Part shown: in pieces, positions 7,132-15,472 of the stretch | How positions within the stretch are numbered: the first letter of the stretch is position 1 | Layout: each line of letters starts with the position of its first letter | NCBI GenBank assembly: GCA_964425255.1 | Contig: CAYRMV010000001.1 | Coordinates: forward strand, 1-64,000 | DNA: 64,000 nucleotides | Source: CAYRMV01 sp964425255 | GTDB lineage: Bacteria; Bacteroidota; Bacteroidia; Flavobacteriales_D; Crocinitomicaceae | Direction: 5' to 3' | Program-made: the position numbers and the translations under genes | The notes under the pieces: generated by a model | The model's database searches: none | Told to the model about the DNA's origin: nothing | Seen by the model: the letters and a program-made list of their open reading frames with translations, nothing else

Positions 7132-7962
7132 ATGACAAAAACGATTGTGAGAAGAGAGGGAGAGATAATTAAGACAAGTGAAGATGGTTTGCTTGAATTG
7201 GCAAAAAATCAATATCATCGTATGCAAAGAACATGGTGGGATTTTGCCAAGGTGATTCACAAAATTAGAACCACAGAAGCTTACAAGTCGGCAGACTATG
7301 AGACATTCAAGGATTTTTGTGAAGCAGAATACCCATCAACAAACTACAAAGTTATTTTGAAGTTTTGTGCCATTGCAGAATCTCTCGGTCATGTCATCGA
7401 AAGTAAATTAGAAAAAGATAAAGAGTATGCTCTTCCTGCTTATGAAAGTTGTTATACGTTAACCACACTTAATCCAGAGGCAGTTTCAAGAGAGGAGATT
7501 GCTCGTATTAAGAGAGATGTTTTAGAAAAGAAATTATCTTGGCATAAATTAAAAGACAGAGTGAAAGAACTTATTGAGACCAAGAGAAAAGAGGCCAAAG
7601 AATTTGTAAAAAAATCAGAAGATGAAATAGAAAAGCTTCAACATCAATTGGAAGAGGAGATTGATTTAAGCGATGAAGAGGAAGCGATCTATGATGAGGC
7701 GGTTGAGGAAGGTGTTGTTGATGAATTAGATGAAGAGGAGCCAATTGATGATCTTGTTGCAGAAGATTTTGATAACAAGCTATCTGAGTCTCTTTCTAAA
7801 ATTGAAAAGTTGGCAAAAGATTTAACCGACCAAATCGAAGTATCAATTCCCTTAATCGAAGAGACCGAGTATTCAAAGTCAATTGAGAAGTTTGCTATAA
7901 AAGTAGATAAAGCGTTCGTAACCATGGATAAACTATTAACAATCATTCAGGAGAAAAATTAA
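7132..7962 (+). CDS. Hypothetical protein with acidic linker and coiled coils, 276 aa
   Basis: The N-terminal 120 residues are helical (HRMQRTWWDFAKVIHKIR, YETFKDFCEAEYPSTNYK) and look like a small helix-turn-helix-rich domain. Residues about 140-185 form a charged coiled coil, then a strongly acidic stretch (DLSDEEEAIYDEAVEE, about 180-210) and a C-terminal helical part. Placed between the proposed mediator and SSB, it may act at the replication fork. No known family recognised. Its last base is the first base of the SSB start codon. Confidence 0.55.
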   Translation: MTKTIVRREGEIIKTSEDGLLELAKNQYHRMQRTWWDFAKVIHKIRTTEAYKSADYETFKDFCEAEYPSTNYKVILKFCAIAESLGHVIESKLEKDKEYALPAYESCYTLTTLNPEAVSREEIARIKRDVLEKKLSWHKLKDRVKELIETKRKEAKEFVKKSEDEIEKLQHQLEEEIDLSDEEEAIYDEAVEEGVVDELDEEEPIDDLVAEDFDNKLSESLSKIEKLAKDLTDQIEVSIPLIEETEYSKSIEKFAIKVDKAFVTMDKLLTIIQEKN

Positions 7963-8921
7963 TGAAAAAGTCAATGTTAGAGAAATTAAAAGCTGAAAAG
8001 CAAAAGTTGGAAGAAAAGAAATCAGAGTACACACCGGGCGAGAAGATCGAGTGGTTTAAGCCTGTTGATGGCGACAATTTAATTCGTATTTTACCTAAAG
8101 GTGACGATGTTCCTTATGTTGAAGTTAGACTTCACTACATTTCGGTAAAAAAGAAAGATGGAACAGTCGTTCATGGATTCCCAGTTAGATGTTGGAATGA
8201 TCTTGATAGTGAAGAGAAGTGTCCGATTTGCGAATACGCTTCTAATTTGATGAAGTCAAAATCAGAAAAAGATCAAGAAAATGGCAAGAGATTTAGAGCT
8301 TCAACAAGATATTTATATAATGTTATTGATTATCAAAACAAAGCTGTTAAGCCAGCTTCTTTCACAACAACAATTCATGAGCAAATCGTTGGAAATCTTT
8401 TTGATATGGCCGATGAAGATATTCTCGATGTCGAGACAGGAAACAATTGGAAGCTTATTAGAAAGAAAAAAGGTAAAGAGGCTTTTCAAGTTGATTATCA
8501 ATTAAGATTAGATGTTCGCAAGTCGGCAGTTCCAGCAAAGCTTATGCCTTTAGTTGAGGAAGCGATTGATCTTGAAACTCTATATACAAATAAAGAAGAA
8601 AAGATGGTTAAAGCTTTTGTTGGTTATAGAACCGAGGAGAGTGAGGACGAAGATGACTACACTCCACCAAAAAAGAAGGCCAAGCCATCGATCGACGAAG
8701 ATGAAGACTACACTCCAAAGAAAAAGAAAGTTGTAGAGGAAGATGAAGACGATGATATGGCTGCAAAATTAAAAGCTAAGTCTAAAGCTAAGAAAGTCGT
8801 AGAAGATGACGAGGAAGATGAGCCTACTCCACCAAAGAAAAAGGCTTTTAAAAAAGATGAAGATTTGGATTTAGACGATGTTGAAGATTTTGATGTCGAT
8901 GATATGTTAGACAGTATTTAA
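7962..8921 (+). CDS. Single-stranded DNA-binding protein, gp32-like
   Basis: 319 aa with the T4 gp32-type layout. There is a basic N-terminal helix for cooperativity (KSMLEKLKAEKQKLEEKK), then a core with GDNLIRILPKG. A cysteine cluster RCWNDLDSEEKCPICEYA (about 76-92) resembles the zinc site, followed by the OB-fold strands. From about 225 the protein becomes repetitive and acidic with KKK patches and ends DLDDVEDFDVDDMLDSI, the acidic tail that recruits partner proteins in gp32 and SSB families. The last four residues LDSI resemble the L-x-x-I ends of the small tail-motif proteins. A TCTCGATGTCGAGA palindrome lies at 8423-8436. Confidence 0.85.
   Translation: MKKSMLEKLKAEKQKLEEKKSEYTPGEKIEWFKPVDGDNLIRILPKGDDVPYVEVRLHYISVKKKDGTVVHGFPVRCWNDLDSEEKCPICEYASNLMKSKSEKDQENGKRFRASTRYLYNVIDYQNKAVKPASFTTTIHEQIVGNLFDMADEDILDVETGNNWKLIRKKKGKEAFQVDYQLRLDVRKSAVPAKLMPLVEEAIDLETLYTNKEEKMVKAFVGYRTEESEDEDDYTPPKKKAKPSIDEDEDYTPKKKKVVEEDEDDDMAAKLKAKSKAKKVVEDDEEDEPTPPKKKAFKKDEDLDLDDVEDFDVDDMLDSI
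8423..8436. repeat. TCTCGATGTCGAGA palindromic copy in the SSB gene
   Basis: Core TCGATGTCGA with 6-bp arms on each side of the central TG. Read in the SSB frame it encodes L-D-V-E, the same reading phase as four other coding copies. Confidence 0.6.
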
Positions 8922-8930
8922 GGATTGATT

Positions 8931-9146
8931 ATGGTTGACAAGATTAAATATAGTTTCTCCGCAAAGATTAATATTGGTAATTATGAATCGATCGGAGTTG
9001 ATCTTGGTTATGAAACGGACATTAAAGAGGGCGAGAGCCCTCTTGATGCTACCAAGAGAGCTATCAAGTTCATCGATAGTGTAGGTAAAGCCAAAATAGA
9101 GAAAATCAAAAAAGAACATAAAATAGAGGTGTCTAGTGACTTTTAA
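8931..9146 (+). CDS. Hypothetical protein, 71 aa
   Basis: ATG at 8931 is preferred because AAGGA (8920-8924) lies 6 nt upstream; a TTG six bases earlier is too close. The sequence (YSFSAKINIGNYESIGVDLG then ATKRAIKFIDSVGKAKIEKI) has a beta-alpha look. Short proteins of this sort next to uvsX occur in other phages with unknown role. It overlaps the recombinase start by 11 bp. Confidence 0.6.
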   Translation: MVDKIKYSFSAKINIGNYESIGVDLGYETDIKEGESPLDATKRAIKFIDSVGKAKIEKIKKEHKIEVSSDF

Positions 9147-10266
9147 AAAATCAAAGACCGCAAAGGTAATATCTGGTGATAAAAAGCTCGTGAAAGAAAT
9201 TGATTCAGCACCTGTTAAAAATGATTTACATGATCTAATTGCAGATGCAAAGAAGCACATTGATGGAATATTCTCCGTCGAAGATGAGAGTGCAGAGTTG
9301 TTGCAAGTTCAAGATTGGATTAAATTAAATCCACTTCTGCAAGAGGTTATGGGAGATTTGCCAGGAATCCCTTGTGGAATGATCACTCAAGCTTGTGGCC
9401 CAAAAGATTCTGGTAAAACTACATTCGCCACAGAGGCATTGATCTCGGCTCAAAGAGATGGTGGAATAGCTATTCTTTTAGATACTGAAAAGAAGTTCTC
9501 TTTAAAGAGAGCTAAGATGATGGGTTTAAATGTAAAAGACCTAATCATTATTCAAGCCAAAACAATTGAAGAATCTTTTGAAAAATTCGTTGTAGTTGTG
9601 AATATTATAAAAAATAAGGGTGAGTATGTGGACAAAGAAGGAGAAGTTCTTGATTCTAGCTCTTACGATAAACTCGATTCCAATAAAAAGAAGAAATACC
9701 GCAAAGTTCTTAAATATGCGGGACGGAAAGTATGTGTGGTCTGGGACTCGTTGGGAGCTACGCCATGTGAAGCAGAACTTGATGAATCAAAAACAGACTT
9801 CTCAATGAACGCAGCCAAAGCTATTAAGGGACAAATGCGAAAGCTTTTATATTACATTTCAGATATGAAGGTGGCTTTTGTTATTATTAATCAAGTTTAT
9901 GCAAATACAAATTCTTTTGGAAAGAAGACCACTCCTTATGGTGGGTCAGGCCCAGAATATCATTCAGCAATTATTCTTGAGTTCGCTCGTTTGGGTAGAG
10001 TCAGACCAGATGGTTTAAAATCTCCTGAACCTTTTTGTGGTATTAAAACTAAGATTGAGTGTACTAAGAATCATGTCGGTCAACCTTTTAGAGAGATCGA
10101 AACAGCCGTTGATTATAAGGGTTTCGTTTTTGATCGTAGTCCAGAATATGCACCAAAAGAATTACTAGAAGAACGTAAAGAGGTCGAAGGTGAGTCAGAA
10201 GAAATGGTTTCTGAGCGAGAGGAAAAAGTTGTTGCTAAAAAACGGAATAAATCAAAAGCTAGTTGA
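9136..10266 (+). CDS. uvsX: UvsX/RecA-like recombinase
   Basis: 376 aa, GTG start with AGAGGT at 9125-9130. Walker A GPKDSGKTTF (about 88-97), then GIAILLDTEKKF typical of the RecA core, CVVWDSLGATPCEAEL as the Walker B region (about 198), and the loop region VAFVIINQVYANTNSFGKKT with TPYGGSGPEYH. This is the RecA/UvsX/Sak4-type core that forms filaments on ssDNA for strand exchange. The C-terminal 50 residues are charged and disordered. It sits directly after SSB and before the gp47 nuclease, the T4 recombination order in spirit. Confidence 0.88.
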   Translation: MTFKKSKTAKVISGDKKLVKEIDSAPVKNDLHDLIADAKKHIDGIFSVEDESAELLQVQDWIKLNPLLQEVMGDLPGIPCGMITQACGPKDSGKTTFATEALISAQRDGGIAILLDTEKKFSLKRAKMMGLNVKDLIIIQAKTIEESFEKFVVVVNIIKNKGEYVDKEGEVLDSSSYDKLDSNKKKKYRKVLKYAGRKVCVVWDSLGATPCEAELDESKTDFSMNAAKAIKGQMRKLLYYISDMKVAFVIINQVYANTNSFGKKTTPYGGSGPEYHSAIILEFARLGRVRPDGLKSPEPFCGIKTKIECTKNHVGQPFREIETAVDYKGFVFDRSPEYAPKELLEERKEVEGESEEMVSEREEKVVAKKRNKSKAS

Positions 10267-10414
10267 TGCTTTTGAGGAAATGGCCAATGAATTTTTACCA
10301 GAGGAAATATCTTCAGAAGAGTTTCATCAAATAGAGGTTTCAGAGGCCCTTTTAATTAGTTTGCAACATTGCTTGGTTAATAAAGAGTTTTCAAAATTTG
10401 CTAAGGTGATTTGA
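10229..10414 (+). CDS. Hypothetical protein, about 61 aa
   Basis: The frame is open from 10190 but overlaps the recombinase tail. TTG at 10229 has GAGAGG (10217-10222) 6 nt upstream and is the best start; ATG 10280 is an alternative. Product is acidic and helical (KLVDAFEEMANEFLPEEISSEEF). It ends FSKFAKVI, a near variant of the recurring C-terminal pattern. Its stop overlaps the gp47 start. Role unknown. Confidence 0.5.
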   Translation: MLLKNGINQKLVDAFEEMANEFLPEEISSEEFHQIEVSEALLISLQHCLVNKEFSKFAKVI

Positions 10415-11436
10415 TGTCGAAGTTTTTAATGTATAGTGATCTCCACATAAGACCAGAAAGAATTGAAGATTGTGAAATAGTTTTAAATGCTATTCCTGAA
10501 ATATGTGAAAAATATAAAATAGAGTATGTGATTAATGGTGGAGACACCTTTAATACAAGAGGTGTTTTGAGAACATCTTGTTTTCAAATATTGTACGAAC
10601 ACTATATGTCTTGGATTCATAAAGGTCTTAAGCAAATAATTATAGTTGGTAATCATGATCAAGAGGATAAGGCAGGTGAGATTCACCCTATGTCAGTTTT
10701 TAACAATAAAAATGAAGGTTGGCACGTCATTGATAGGCCATGTAAAATTAAAATTGATGATAAGTTGTTTGGATTTAGTCCTTATGTTTTAGACCCGTAT
10801 GAGGCTATTAATACCATGAAAGGAAGTCATACTTGCTTTGTTCATTGGGGTTTTAAGGGTGCTAAAAGAAATGCTGGCAATATCGATAGCGATGGAGTTG
10901 ATGTCGATGCGGTTTCTGGCTTTAAAAAAGTATTTTCAGGACACTATCACTATAGAAATTCTATAGAGAATGTCCATTATATTGGCTCTCCTTTTCAACA
11001 AAATTATGGAGAGAGAGATCAAGAAAAAGGAGTTTTAATTTATGATTCAAAGACAGGCAAGATTGAATTTGTTGCTATTGAGGGAACCAAGAAACATTGG
11101 GAAATAAATGTAACTTGGGAAGATGGCAAGGAGGTTTATTCTGGCGATCTAAAAGCAATTAAGCAAAAAGATCATGTGAGACTTGTAGCTCATGGAGATT
11201 TGGAATGTGTTTCAAATTTCAGCAAGGATAAAGCAATTAAAAAACTTAAATGTGTTGACGTAAAGCTTGATCGAGATATTAAGGAAAAGACTTTTTCTCG
11301 AATGAATCTTAAGACCGAAGAAATTCACACACCGATGTCTCTTGTGGAGAGATATGTGGATTTTGTTGAAACCGATCTTGATCGAGCTAGGCTACTAGAT
11401 GTCGGCAGGAGTCTATTAGAGTGTGTTTCAAAGTAA
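10414..11436 (+). CDS. gp47/SbcD/Mre11-type nuclease subunit
   Basis: 340 aa from ATG 10414, with AAGGTGA just upstream. Calcineurin-like phosphoesterase motifs are in order: YSDLHIRPE (residue 7), INGGDTF (about 43), IIVGNHDQED (about 73), CFVHWGF (about 142) and FSGHYHYR (about 171). These bind two metals for DNA-end cleavage. It partners with the SMC-like subunit at 12457, as gp46/gp47 in T4, to resect ends and make 3' tails for UvsX. Three small genes separate the two subunits. Confidence 0.88.
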   Translation: MSKFLMYSDLHIRPERIEDCEIVLNAIPEICEKYKIEYVINGGDTFNTRGVLRTSCFQILYEHYMSWIHKGLKQIIIVGNHDQEDKAGEIHPMSVFNNKNEGWHVIDRPCKIKIDDKLFGFSPYVLDPYEAINTMKGSHTCFVHWGFKGAKRNAGNIDSDGVDVDAVSGFKKVFSGHYHYRNSIENVHYIGSPFQQNYGERDQEKGVLIYDSKTGKIEFVAIEGTKKHWEINVTWEDGKEVYSGDLKAIKQKDHVRLVAHGDLECVSNFSKDKAIKKLKCVDVKLDRDIKEKTFSRMNLKTEEIHTPMSLVERYVDFVETDLDRARLLDVGRSLLECVSK

Positions 11437-11822
11437 TGATGTGGATAAGTCTTTATTGTGGTCAAGTTGATCAAAAATTGGCCCTATCTATTGTAAGACA
11501 AGAAAGTAATTTTAAAAATGTGGCACCTAACGCTAGTGTTGGATTAATGCAAATTTTGCCATCAACAGCAAAGGCCATAGGCTGTGAAGCCAAGACTCGT
11601 AAAGAGTTGTTGAATGAAGAATTGAATGTGAAATGTGGTTGTTTGTATTTACAAAAATTACATCAAAAATATAAAAAAATAAACGATGTGATTGCTTCTT
11701 ATAATGCAGGTGCAGTTTATATTTGTAAAAAGGGTTTGAATTGTAAGATAGGTCATTATACGAATCAGTCTTATGTGGATTCGGTAAACAAATGGAGAAA
11801 ACATGAGCTTTGCTACTTATGA
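11421..11822 (+). CDS. Lytic transglycosylase, SLT domain
   Basis: 133 aa. The goose-lysozyme-like SLT core is nearly all of the protein: ALSIVRQESNF with the catalytic glutamate (about 28), VGLMQILPSTA (about 40), CLYLQKLHQKY and VIASYNAGAVY (about 88). These enzymes cleave the MurNAc-GlcNAc bond. GTG 11421 has AGGAG at 11407-11411; ATG 11436 or 11439 directly at the previous stop are alternatives. There is no clear signal peptide, but the N-terminus MCFKVMMWISLYCG is hydrophobic. Its place inside the recombination operon is unusual; it may be an entry or lysis enzyme. Confidence 0.8.
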   Translation: MCFKVMMWISLYCGQVDQKLALSIVRQESNFKNVAPNASVGLMQILPSTAKAIGCEAKTRKELLNEELNVKCGCLYLQKLHQKYKKINDVIASYNAGAVYICKKGLNCKIGHYTNQSYVDSVNKWRKHELCYL

Positions 11823-12159
11823 TTTTAAATGTCCTAATTGTGGCTATATTAAAGAAGAGATGATTGATCTTAGAGGTTGCGAAACAGATGGAGAAAGAGA
11901 GGCAAGAAAAGATTCTCCTATTCTTTGTCCAAATTGTGAAGATGCAGATATGGAAAGAATGGTATCCGCACCAAATTTAAGTTTCACTAAAAAAGGAAGT
12001 TCAGAAGATTTTGCTGGAATGAGAAAGTCTTTTAAAGAGAGATTTGTGAAAAGCGGTGAAGCTGATCAAGTAGCTCATAGATTTGGTAGTGCATATCATG
12101 ATGCGATTAGGGGTGGTGCAGTTGATAAAATTAAAAAGACTGGGAAGGTTGACGAATGA
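11803..12159 (+). CDS. Zinc-ribbon protein, FmdB-like N-terminus
   Basis: 118 aa. The first 55 residues hold CPNCGYIKEEMI and LCPNCEDADMERMVSAPN, the two knuckles of the FmdB/CxxC_CXXC putative regulatory family, which typically ends M-x-x-x-x-S-x-P. The remaining 60 residues are a charged helical tail. FmdB-type domains are suspected regulators, but in phages the role is open. Overlaps the transglycosylase by 20 bp; GGAG at about 11793 serves as its site. Confidence 0.7.
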   Translation: MSFATYDFKCPNCGYIKEEMIDLRGCETDGEREARKDSPILCPNCEDADMERMVSAPNLSFTKKGSSEDFAGMRKSFKERFVKSGEADQVAHRFGSAYHDAIRGGAVDKIKKTGKVDE

Positions 12160-12467
12160 TGAAGGAATTTATTCATAATCAAACAGTTTCTTGGGAAAAT
12201 GTTTATCCAACAATGAATTATAGAATGGATCGATATGGCCACAATTTGTATCTCAACTCGTCGGCCGGTCTTTTGAAATATACAACAAAAAAAGATCATC
12301 ATTTGAATCGATTTCGTGACGATGTTGTTAATAAGTTTAACGCTCTATTTGAAGCGAGAGCTGGTCAAAAAGATTTTATTAAGCTTTATAAATATGCGAT
12401 GAAAAATTATAAGTGTTCTTACACTGGTAATTTAAACACAAGGTTGAAGTTTTTATATGTATTTTAA
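12156..12467 (+). CDS. Hypothetical protein, 103 aa
   Basis: Starts at an ATGATG overlapping the previous stop. Basic, aromatic-rich protein (IHNQTVSWENVYPTMNYRMD, YKYAMKNYKCSYTGNLN). No recognised motif. It lies between the two nuclease subunits of the gp46/47 complex and overlaps the gp46 start by 11 bp, so it is expressed with them. Confidence 0.55.
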   Translation: MMKEFIHNQTVSWENVYPTMNYRMDRYGHNLYLNSSAGLLKYTTKKDHHLNRFRDDVVNKFNALFEARAGQKDFIKLYKYAMKNYKCSYTGNLNTRLKFLYVF

Positions 12468-14235
12468 AAGTTGTAGTGTTGAAAATTTTATGTCTTTTGA
12501 GAAGGAAAGAATTAACTATGAATCGTCTGATTTATTTTTGCTTGAAGGTGAAAACCAAGACGAAGGTGGATCGAACGGGTCTGGTAAAACATCAATTGTC
12601 ACAGATGCCCCATGTTTCGCTTTGTTTGGTGAGACCGTTCGAGGATTAAAAGGCGATAAAGTTATACATCGAAAATTTAAAAAAAATTGTAAAGTGGTTC
12701 TCGATGTCGAGTTTCAAGCAAAACAAATTAAAATTGTTCGACACAGAAAGCATAGTGAGTTTGGCGATAGGTTTTGGATAGAAATTGATGGAGATAAGAA
12801 AGAGTTTGGCACTTTAGATCAAACACAAAAATATTTGGAAGAATTTTTTGGAATTGATTATGATCTTTTTAAGTGCACTGTAATATTGGCACAAGAAGAT
12901 GCTTTTAATTTTGTTAATGAAACAAATAAAAAACAAAAAGAAATTTTGTCAAAAATTATGCGACTCTCTTTTGATCATTATTTATCAGAGGCTAAAACAT
13001 GGTTAAAAGATGCAAATCAAAATAAGAGCAAAATCGAAAGAGAAATACTTGTATTAAAGTCTCATGTAAAAGACGAAGAAACAATTTATAAGAAAGAGAT
13101 TGAAGAGTTTGAAGATAAGAAAAAGGAAATATCTAGGGGTATCTTAAATGATATGAAAGTTTTAAAGCTTGAGCTTCAAGAGTTGAAGTCTTCAATCGTT
13201 GAAGAGATAGACACTGAAGAGCTAGATAAAAAAATAGAGGAAAGAAATACTCGTTTAATAGAGATTAATTCTGAGCTTAAACAATTAACTAAAACAATCA
13301 ATGAATATAAGGCTACATCAGCCAATAAAGAGGAAATCTATAAAGCTTCTGCTTGTCCAACTTGCTTGAGACCTATGGATGGCCTTGATTATGCTGAAAG
13401 ATTAAAAGAGATAGATGGTCACATCGAAGAGCTTGCAGAGAATAAAGAAGAGCTTTCGGTAAAATCTAATGCCTTATTGGTTGCTATTAATAAATTAAAG
13501 AATCAAAAGACCGAGGCTGAATTAAGCAATAGAGATCAATTAAAAAAGAAAGCAAAACTAGAAAGCGAAGTTAAGAGATTTAAAGCTTTGAAAAAGGCTT
13601 ATGATGATTCTTTAGAGTTGGAGAACCCTTATTTTGCAAAAAGAGATGAGGAGATTTTAAAACAAAAACAAATTAAAGAAAAATTAGAATTGCTTGAGTC
13701 CAAGATGGAGAAGATTGATGAAGATATTCCTTACTATAGTTTTTGGGAGCATGGCTTTGGTGATGCTGGGATTAAGTCTTTTGTTTTTGATCTTGTTTGT
13801 TCTTCTCTTACGACCAAGGCTAATAAGTACCTTAATATTCTCACTAATGGTTCTGTTCTTATTTCATTTGATACCCAACAAAAAACAAAGAAGGGCGACT
13901 TAAGAGAAAAATTTGATTGTGAAATTATTACCGACAAGGAAAGAGTTGATTATTTATCTTATTCGGGTGGAGAGAAAAGAAGAATTTCTCTTGCGGTTGA
14001 TATGGCCCTTTCAGAGTTGATGAGCGATTACTATAAACAAAAGTTTTCAATTGTCGTTCACGATGAGCAAGACTTTTATATGGACGAGTTGGGAAGAGAA
14101 TCTTATTTAAACTTATTAAAAGAGATGAGTAAAGATCGTGGTGTTTATGTCGTTGCTCACGATATTCAGTTTAAAAGTAAATTTGATAAAATTATTAAAA
14201 TTGTTAAAAGAGATAAAGTTTCGAGGATTGTATGA
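12457..14235 (+). CDS. gp46/SbcC/Rad50-type ATPase subunit
   Basis: 592 aa SMC-like protein. Walker A GGSNGSGKTS (about 37-46), a Q-loop region VILAQEDAF (about 146), long coiled coils (about 185-300 and 320-430), a zinc-hook ACPTCLRPMD (about 298) between them, the ABC signature YSGGEKRRIS (about 502) and Walker B/D-loop VVHDEQDFYMDE (about 532) with VVAHD (about 563). It forms the DNA-end resection complex with the gp47-like nuclease. The Walker B acidic pair is D-E followed by Q-D, so it looks intact. A CTCGATGTCGAG palindrome is at 12700-12711. Confidence 0.9.
   Translation: MYFKSCSVENFMSFEKERINYESSDLFLLEGENQDEGGSNGSGKTSIVTDAPCFALFGETVRGLKGDKVIHRKFKKNCKVVLDVEFQAKQIKIVRHRKHSEFGDRFWIEIDGDKKEFGTLDQTQKYLEEFFGIDYDLFKCTVILAQEDAFNFVNETNKKQKEILSKIMRLSFDHYLSEAKTWLKDANQNKSKIEREILVLKSHVKDEETIYKKEIEEFEDKKKEISRGILNDMKVLKLELQELKSSIVEEIDTEELDKKIEERNTRLIEINSELKQLTKTINEYKATSANKEEIYKASACPTCLRPMDGLDYAERLKEIDGHIEELAENKEELSVKSNALLVAINKLKNQKTEAELSNRDQLKKKAKLESEVKRFKALKKAYDDSLELENPYFAKRDEEILKQKQIKEKLELLESKMEKIDEDIPYYSFWEHGFGDAGIKSFVFDLVCSSLTTKANKYLNILTNGSVLISFDTQQKTKKGDLREKFDCEIITDKERVDYLSYSGGEKRRISLAVDMALSELMSDYYKQKFSIVVHDEQDFYMDELGRESYLNLLKEMSKDRGVYVVAHDIQFKSKFDKIIKIVKRDKVSRIV
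12700..12711. repeat. CTCGATGTCGAG palindromic copy in the gp46-like gene
   Basis: Encodes L-D-V-E in the gene frame. A member of the TCGA-YR-TCGA set. Confidence 0.6.
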
Positions 14236-14438
14236 GTAGAATTTTAGATAAATTACCAGCACATATTAGATCAAGCGAGTCTGTCGTTGCTATTGTGAAT
14301 GTCTTTGAGATCGAGCTTCAAGAATTGGAGAATAGATTGAAGGCAATAATTGAAGACAAGCGTGTAGTAAAAAAGAAGGTGACAAAGAAGGTGACAAAGA
14401 AGGTAACAAATAAATCTAAAAAGAGAGTTGTGCGATGA
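14232..14438 (+). CDS. Small protein with lysine-rich KKVT repeats
   Basis: 68 aa, ATGA overlap with the gp46-like gene. The N-terminal 42 residues form a helix with VFEIELQELENRLKAI; the C-terminus is KKKVTKKVTKKVTNKSKKR, produced by a 12-nt tandem repeat at about 14369-14410. A short helical oligomerisation part plus a strongly basic tail suggests nucleic-acid binding, in the manner of histone-like tails. That is inference only. Confidence 0.6.
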   Translation: MSRILDKLPAHIRSSESVVAIVNVFEIELQELENRLKAIIEDKRVVKKKVTKKVTKKVTNKSKKRVVR

Positions 14439-14968
14439 GAGAGTCGGTTTTTATTACTGAAGTTAAAAAGTCTTTAGATATTATAGGCATTGGAGCTTAT
14501 AAGCCAGCCGATATGCCCATGTCTTGGATAGGTGGATCGAGAATGAGATTTGTTCCCGAAAAGCCTGCTGATTTGATTTGTGATAATTTTGGGAACTATA
14601 TGTTGATCGAGTGCAAACAAATTAAGAAATGGCAAGGTGTCTCCATGAGAATGATTCGGCCAAGTCAAATAAAGGCACTTGATGAGGTTGTGGCCCGAAG
14701 TCATTATGGTCGTGCTTTTGTGTTTTTTAATATTCGTATTGTTAATGACAAGAGCAAGAATCAAAAAGGTGAAAATTTATTGATGGCCATTGATTGGAGA
14801 TTTAATCGTCAAAATTTGGTAGATGGAATTGGAATCAAGGAAATGAAAGAAAGAAGCGTTGGTCTATGGATCGAAGCTCGTAAAGGCAAAGAGGCCGAAG
14901 CAAAGGGTAAGTTTGACTTAAGGTTTTTGTTAGACGAGCATACTTTAGAGGTTGTTAATGAGAGATAG
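14435..14968 (+). CDS. PD-(D/E)XK nuclease, RecU-like Holliday junction resolvase
   Basis: 177 aa. KPADLICDNFGNYMLIECKQ (about 43-62) gives the D-x(n)-E-x-K metal-binding core, followed by RMIRPSQIKALDEVVARSH and GRAFVFFNIR, the pattern of RecU-type resolvases in which Q and a helix contact the junction. It would cleave recombination or packaging intermediates, a job done by gp49 in T4. Position at the end of the recombination module agrees. ATGA overlap with the previous gene. Confidence 0.72.
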   Translation: MRESVFITEVKKSLDIIGIGAYKPADMPMSWIGGSRMRFVPEKPADLICDNFGNYMLIECKQIKKWQGVSMRMIRPSQIKALDEVVARSHYGRAFVFFNIRIVNDKSKNQKGENLLMAIDWRFNRQNLVDGIGIKEMKERSVGLWIEARKGKEAEAKGKFDLRFLLDEHTLEVVNER

Positions 14969-15275
14969 ATTGGTGCATGAGTTGAATGAAAAGCTCGACG
15001 TCGAGCTTGCGGATTCTTCTGGAATGGTCGAGATGATGGCCAACAATATATTCTCATCGATTGTGACCACTACGAAGGCTTTTGGTGAAATAAAAATAAC
15101 TTTTGATGACAAGACTCAAATTTGTTTTGCCAAGGTTGCTTTAAGATGGTTTGCTACAAGTAAAAAATTAGAAAAATTACAAAACTATTGGCTAGTAAAA
15201 GCTGAAAGACGGGCGAAGCCGTTCGTGCCTAAAGGCTGGAGATTGGTCGTTTATTATGACAGGAGTGCGTTATGA
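14958..15275 (+). CDS. Hypothetical protein, 105 aa
   Basis: Start at ATG 14958, 6 nt after AGAGG (14947-14951); overlaps the resolvase-like gene by 11 bp. Contains a perfect 18-bp palindrome at 14991-15008 encoding K-L-D-V-E-L. The rest is mixed alpha/beta with a basic C-terminal part (KAERRAKPFVPKGWRLVVYY). No family recognised. Confidence 0.55.
   Translation: MRDRLVHELNEKLDVELADSSGMVEMMANNIFSSIVTTTKAFGEIKITFDDKTQICFAKVALRWFATSKKLEKLQNYWLVKAERRAKPFVPKGWRLVVYYDRSAL
14991..15008. repeat. Perfect 18-bp palindrome AAGCTCGACGTCGAGCTT
   Basis: The longest perfect member of the TCGA-YR-TCGA set, inside a coding region close to its start codon. Confidence 0.8.
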
Positions 15276-15472
15276 GTTTGATGACAAAGGAAATTGAGGT
15301 ATTTTTTGAGACCATTAAAGACAAGAAGAGCGAGTCTAATATAATATTGGTCGAGCTACTTCATTCAATTGACAAGAGATTAAACTATTTAGAAGATAAA
15401 GTAGAAGAGTTGGAATCAAACAAAAGGGATAGCACCAATGAGCAAGGAAAAAGTGGTTTCTCCATATCTTAA
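15272..15472 (+). CDS. Small coiled-coil protein, 66 aa
   Basis: ATG 15272 with AGGAG (15261-15265) 6 nt upstream. Residues 18-52 are a predicted coiled coil (IILVELLHSIDKRLNYLEDK). Overlaps the next gene by 35 bp, so part of the upstream region of the next start, including the GGGATAGCA element, is coding here. No function recognised. Confidence 0.55.
   Translation: MSLMTKEIEVFFETIKDKKSESNIILVELLHSIDKRLNYLEDKVEELESNKRDSTNEQGKSGFSIS
15426..15434 (+). promoter_or_regulatory. GGGATAGCA element before the 15438 start (predicted sRNA target)
   Basis: GGGATAGCA-CC ends 1 nt before ATG 15438. It pairs with GGTTGCTATCCC at 313-324 over 11 bp if one U is bulged. AGGGA could double as the ribosome binding site. 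Confidence 0.5.

Noticed and set aside
9620..9808. 62-codon alternative frame in the recombinase gene
   Set aside because: No start site; overlaps the conserved RecA core.
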